Origin: Sinonovacula constricta
Taxonomy: Eukaryota; Mollusca; Bivalvia; Cardiida; Solecurtidae
Reading direction: 5' to 3'
Length of the DNA stretch: 64,000 bases
Assembly (NCBI GenBank): GCA_007844125.1
Contig: CM017556.1
Span: 70,866,697-70,930,696, forward strand
The translations under genes were made by a program, and so were the position numbers. The notes under the pieces were generated by a model. That model had not been told where the DNA came from. It saw only the letters and a program-made list of their open reading frames with translations, and did no database searches. Positions within the stretch are counted from its first letter, which is position 1; each line of letters starts with the position of its first letter. This document shows positions 62,401 to 64,000 of this stretch, one piece after another.

Positions 62401-64000
62401 CGTGTCTTTCACAATGACGTCATTTTGTGGCTCCCAAAACAGAACATCTCACGGTTTTAACAAATAAATAACCTGTGTTATAGTTGTGCCGTAATGTGGA
62501 AAACAATAGTATTTATTAACATTGCCCAACAATATGCATTGAAATATAAAGTGGCTTGCCTGATTCAAAAGATACTGAACTGTCAACGCCTGTTTTACAT
62601 AATGTACTTTGGACATAACATGCCACAAAATGTATTATAACACTCATACCATATACGGTGTTTCTTACTTATTGCTCAACATGACAACATAAATTTATGT
62701 GTTCCTTCTGTAGACAGTCTGTCCTGAAATTTGCAACCGCAAATTTTAGATAGAATTAGTGGGGAAAAAAACGGTGTTTTTGTGTACTACTTGATCAACT
62801 TTGGTAAAAAAACTATGGTCTTATCCTGAAGATTTTGGATGTAGAACTGTATCAATTTTCTATCTCTGTCACGAATCATACTATCGTTCTTCAAATGAAT
62901 ATTTTGATATAAATGGAAGAAATGTGTTTACCATCTGCCTTTCCATTACTAGTGAAACATTTCTCGCTAATTGATAGCAAACTTGTGTATACAACAGTGA
63001 GTAATAACATTTCTATGATACTGCATATAATTAAATCAACAAGGTTTTATTACAAGGCATGCCATAACATGGCAACAACTTCACAAGTTAGAAAATATTT
63101 CTTCTTAATTTCCTATCTTCAATTAGTGTCTTTTTTTATTACATTACTATATTTTAATGTGGTAGTGTTCGTTGCAGAAATTATTTTCCATTAATACAAA
63201 GTTAGATTATTGACGTTTTCTTATATGGCAACGCTTATGAATGTTTGCGAATATTTTAAGAAAGAAAAAGAATCCATTAAGATTTCAAGTGTCAGTTTAT
63301 GTTGAGAATGTATCTGTGTTTATCTATGTGGTCGTTTAATCATGTTAGTGCTGGAGTATTCATAGTTGTTTGGTATGCAATTATCATCGATCCTTTAATT
63401 ATAGCCACATAGTCAAATAGATTGACATTAAACCACCTTTGCATGCGATAAACAGTCTGTTGTTTTCATGGTACATTCTTGCTTTGTTGTCGACGCTACC
63501 CGAAGGGTTGTCATTAAAAAATATCAAGGGAAATGTATCTCGACTCCATCTGCTGTTGGCGTGAACAACACGCCCTTATGTACTGGTGCACACCGTCAAT
63601 CTGAGTGTTGTGCAGCTGTTCTTGCACTTCTGGTCTGCCTTGAGAAACGACAGGATTTAAAATACCGTTAATCAAATAATTGTTATATCAATGAAAGTAA
63701 TATATTTCAATAAAACATTAAAATTACATTTAAAAATACGTCCTGATACAACATATGGTATCTATCAGATATGACACTTGACATTAACGCAAATTTCTCT
63801 CTTTAAATCCCGGTGTCTTGTTATTGTATCTACGCTTAAGTTTGCTATTTTAGCTACAGATCGACGTAAATTTAAGGCTGATTGATATTTTTCATGTTTG
63901 ATTTTATATGATCAATTCAGACTTTCCCTGTACACAAATACAAATAGACATAACTGTAGTACATGTACATGCACTGCTTTCTTATTTAAAGGAAGAACTA
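59401..64000. other. Intergenic/intronic sequence, no supported gene
   Basis: AT-rich. It contains palindromic-core copy 5 at 60480-60570, an uncharacterised 137-codon ATG-led frame in AT-rich DNA (61278-61691) and a GC-richer island at 63480-63660 that could be an exon or decayed coding sequence. None can be assigned. Confidence 0.45.
60480..60570 (+). repeat. Palindromic-core dispersed repeat, copy 5
   Basis: Same orientation as 35270-35400: AGCACCCCAGTCGGCCCTTT, TTGCC, GACCGTTCCAAGGCGGTAACTG. It is the best preserved for the right half of the family. Confidence 0.75.

Overview
This looks like AT-rich nuclear DNA from an animal. The protein-coding part shows metazoan features: a RING/B-box/coiled-coil (TRIM-type) E3 ligase gene, GT-AG splice signals, a tRNA-derived SINE, dense microsatellites and minisatellites, and very low gene density. 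No bacterial signature was seen (no operons, no ribosome binding sites). A lophotrochozoan, probably a bivalve mollusc, is my inference from the style of the TRIM protein and the repeat landscape. Species cannot be told from the sequence alone.

Layout. 1-2.75 kb holds the last exon of an unrecognised plus-strand gene (1754-2742) encoding a low-complexity, acidic/basic protein end. 3.79-4.07 kb is a G-rich 9-bp tandem repeat. 6.0-7.9 kb holds weak but mutually phase-compatible plus-strand exon candidates behind a match to the RFX/X-box consensus. 11.48-16.22 kb holds the one unambiguous gene: an intronless minus-strand TRIM ORF of 1580 residues, with a perfect CRE (TGACGTCA) about 0.4 kb upstream and a poly(A) signal about 0.3 kb downstream. 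17.0-18.1 kb holds a possible Tc1/mariner remnant, a foldback and a SINE.

From about 18.8 to 46.4 kb I find no convincing gene. The region is instead a mosaic of old, diverged duplications. Marker segments recur two or three times, mostly in the same orientation, at spacings of roughly 6-18 kb. Inserted in it are a 1.4-kb array of a 24-bp minisatellite with higher-order structure, several smaller tandem arrays, and an interleaved inverted repeat around a long (TA)n tract. 46.4-64 kb is intergenic or intronic. It carries a 46-bp minisatellite, its diverged solo relative 11 kb away, a local 1.05-kb-offset duplication, and five copies across the window of a dispersed family with a palindromic core.

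Functionally the window offers one ubiquitin-ligase candidate. Its long disordered middle carries many TQT-like short linear motifs, resembling a multivalent dynein light chain (LC8) binding array. Everything else of interest is repeat architecture or low-confidence exon candidates that need transcript evidence. All coordinates and alignments were read by eye; no search was run.
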